Of a stretch of DNA of 5,361 nucleotides, positions 4,865-5,361 are shown piece after piece. A program made the position numbers and the translations under genes. The notes beneath the pieces were generated by a model that saw only the letters and a list, made by a program, of their open reading frames with translations, made no database searches and was not told the origin of the DNA. This DNA is from Ruminococcus sp. GTDB lineage: Bacteria; Bacillota; Clostridia; Oscillospirales; Acutalibacteraceae. The number at the start of each line of letters is the position of its first letter. The first letter of the stretch is position 1. The DNA is taken from assembly GCA_017502425.1 (NCBI GenBank), contig JAFVVB010000159.1:1-5361 (forward strand), read 5' to 3'.

Positions 4865-5338
4865 ATGAAAAAAGAAAAAATAGAAAGCACAAGTAGTTTA
4901 GCACACACAAAGTGGAATTGCAAGTATCATATAGTATTTGCACCAAAGTATAGAAGAAAGGTGTTCTATGCAGAAAAGCGATTAGAAATAAGAGAAATCT
5001 TAAGACAATTATGCAAATGGAAAGGAGTGGAAATAATAGAAGGAGAAGTCTGCCCGGACCACATACATATATTAGTGAGCATCCCGCCCAAAATGAGTGT
5101 TTCAGGATTTATGGGATACTTAAAAGGAAAGAGTGCACTTCTAATATTTCAAAAATGGGGTAATATGAAATTTGCATACAGAAATCGCGAATTTTGGTGT
5201 AAGGGATATTACGTAGATACCGTGGGCAAAAACACAAAAGCAATAAAAACATATATAGCCGAGCAACTTAAAAGAGATCAAGAAAGTGACCAATTAAGTA
5301 TATTTGACCCACGGGACCCATTTATGGGTAGTAAGTAA
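4865..5338 (+). CDS. tnpA: IS200-type TnpA, HUH/Y1 single-strand transposase
   Basis: TnpA cuts and rejoins single-stranded element ends through a covalent 5'-phosphotyrosine link. The 157-residue protein is close to the roughly 150 usual for IS200 TnpA. The HUH metal-binding motif is H66-I67-H68 in CPDHIHILV, and the nucleophile is most likely Y130 in the TYIAEQ helix, with the supporting Q134 present. Other IS200 signatures are SLAHTKWNCKYHIVFAPKYR (11-30), PPKMSVSGFMGYLKGKSALL (74-93) and FWCKGYYVDTVGKN (110-123). The ATG at 4865 is chosen because GGAGGAG stands 7 bases upstream; the open frame extends 27 codons further 5' through the structured leader but has no ribosome site there. The frame looks intact and probably active. 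Codon use is foreign: 11 of 13 isoleucine codons are ATA and all five glutamines are CAA, whereas argS prefers ATC/ATT and CAG. Confidence 0.95.
   Translation: MKKEKIESTSSLAHTKWNCKYHIVFAPKYRRKVFYAEKRLEIREILRQLCKWKGVEIIEGEVCPDHIHILVSIPPKMSVSGFMGYLKGKSALLIFQKWGNMKFAYRNREFWCKGYYVDTVGKNTKAIKTYIAEQLKRDQESDQLSIFDPRDPFMGSK
4895..4923 (-). promoter_or_regulatory. Candidate antisense promoter inside tnpA
   Basis: On the minus strand TTGCAA (4918-4923) and the extended -10 TGCTAAACT (-10 hexamer at 4895-4900) stand 17 bases apart; each hexamer matches consensus at four of six positions. A transcript starting near 4888 would run antisense across the tnpA start codon, ribosome site and leader. Enterobacterial IS200 makes an antisense RNA (art200) in the same place. 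The motif is weak and could be chance. Confidence 0.3.
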
Positions 5339-5361
5339 CTAATGCACGGCTGGCAGGCCAA

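Larger units (their letters stand above)
4741..5361 (+). mobile_element. IS200-type insertion sequence (IS200/IS605 family), right end outside the window
   Basis: The element consists of a left-end hairpin, a leader of about 100 bases and a single tnpA gene with no tnpB, which defines the IS200 group rather than IS605. Such elements move as single-stranded DNA by peel-and-paste, have no terminal inverted repeats and make no target duplication. The exact left boundary cannot be fixed; it probably lies between the argS terminator (ends 4731) and the hairpin (starts 4745). IS200 elements are about 700 bp, so the right end is expected some tens of bases past the window. An abrupt shift in codon use against the neighbouring genes supports foreign origin. 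Confidence 0.88.

Noticed and set aside
4741..5361. Domesticated REP-associated transposase (RAYT) with REP array
   Set aside because: The protein carries the classical IS200 blocks and only one hairpin of this type is present in the window.
1..5361. CRISPR array, tRNA or rRNA genes, toxin-antitoxin or phage genes
   Set aside because: I saw no regularly spaced repeats, cloverleaf-like segments, or small paired genes other than those listed.

Overview
The window looks like chromosomal DNA from a low-to-mid G+C Firmicute, most likely a Clostridia member of the Oscillospiraceae/Ruminococcaceae type. The grounds are strong AGGAGG-like ribosome sites, sigma-A promoters with 17-bp spacers, intrinsic U-tract terminators, a four-cysteine ribosomal protein L33, and a DUF1934 (YwiB-like) gene directly upstream of argS, as in B. 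subtilis. The taxonomic call is inference; no rRNA is present.

Region 1 (1-676, minus strand) is the start of the rpmG-secE-nusG operon: ribosomal protein L33, the SecE translocase subunit and the first 40 codons of the transcription factor NusG. One strong promoter (671-676/648-653) drives it, and its leader can form a hairpin. Region 2 (698-1619, minus strand) is a single-gene unit encoding an unrecognised 258-residue soluble protein, with a perfect-consensus promoter and its own intrinsic terminator.

Region 3 (1632-4731, plus strand) is a tight three-gene operon, murI-DUF1934-argS. It is divergent from region 2, with the two -35 boxes only 12 bp apart. It makes D-glutamate for peptidoglycan, a small beta-barrel protein of unknown role, and arginyl-tRNA synthetase, and it ends at a textbook terminator. 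Region 4 (about 4741 to the window end, plus strand) is an IS200-type insertion sequence placed just behind that terminator. It has a left-end hairpin, a long 5' untranslated region and a full tnpA; its right end lies beyond the window.

Regions 1 to 3 are ordinary housekeeping DNA apart from the unknown gene and an Asn-to-Gly change next to the MurI catalytic cysteine. The richest regulatory signal is in the IS200 leader. A stretch complementary to the Shine-Dalgarno site could fold over it, an internal promoter-like motif lies inside that fold, and an antisense promoter-like motif lies just inside tnpA. Together these suggest tight silencing of the transposase, as known for enterobacterial IS200. 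I do not see a wholly new defence, toxin or CRISPR system here.
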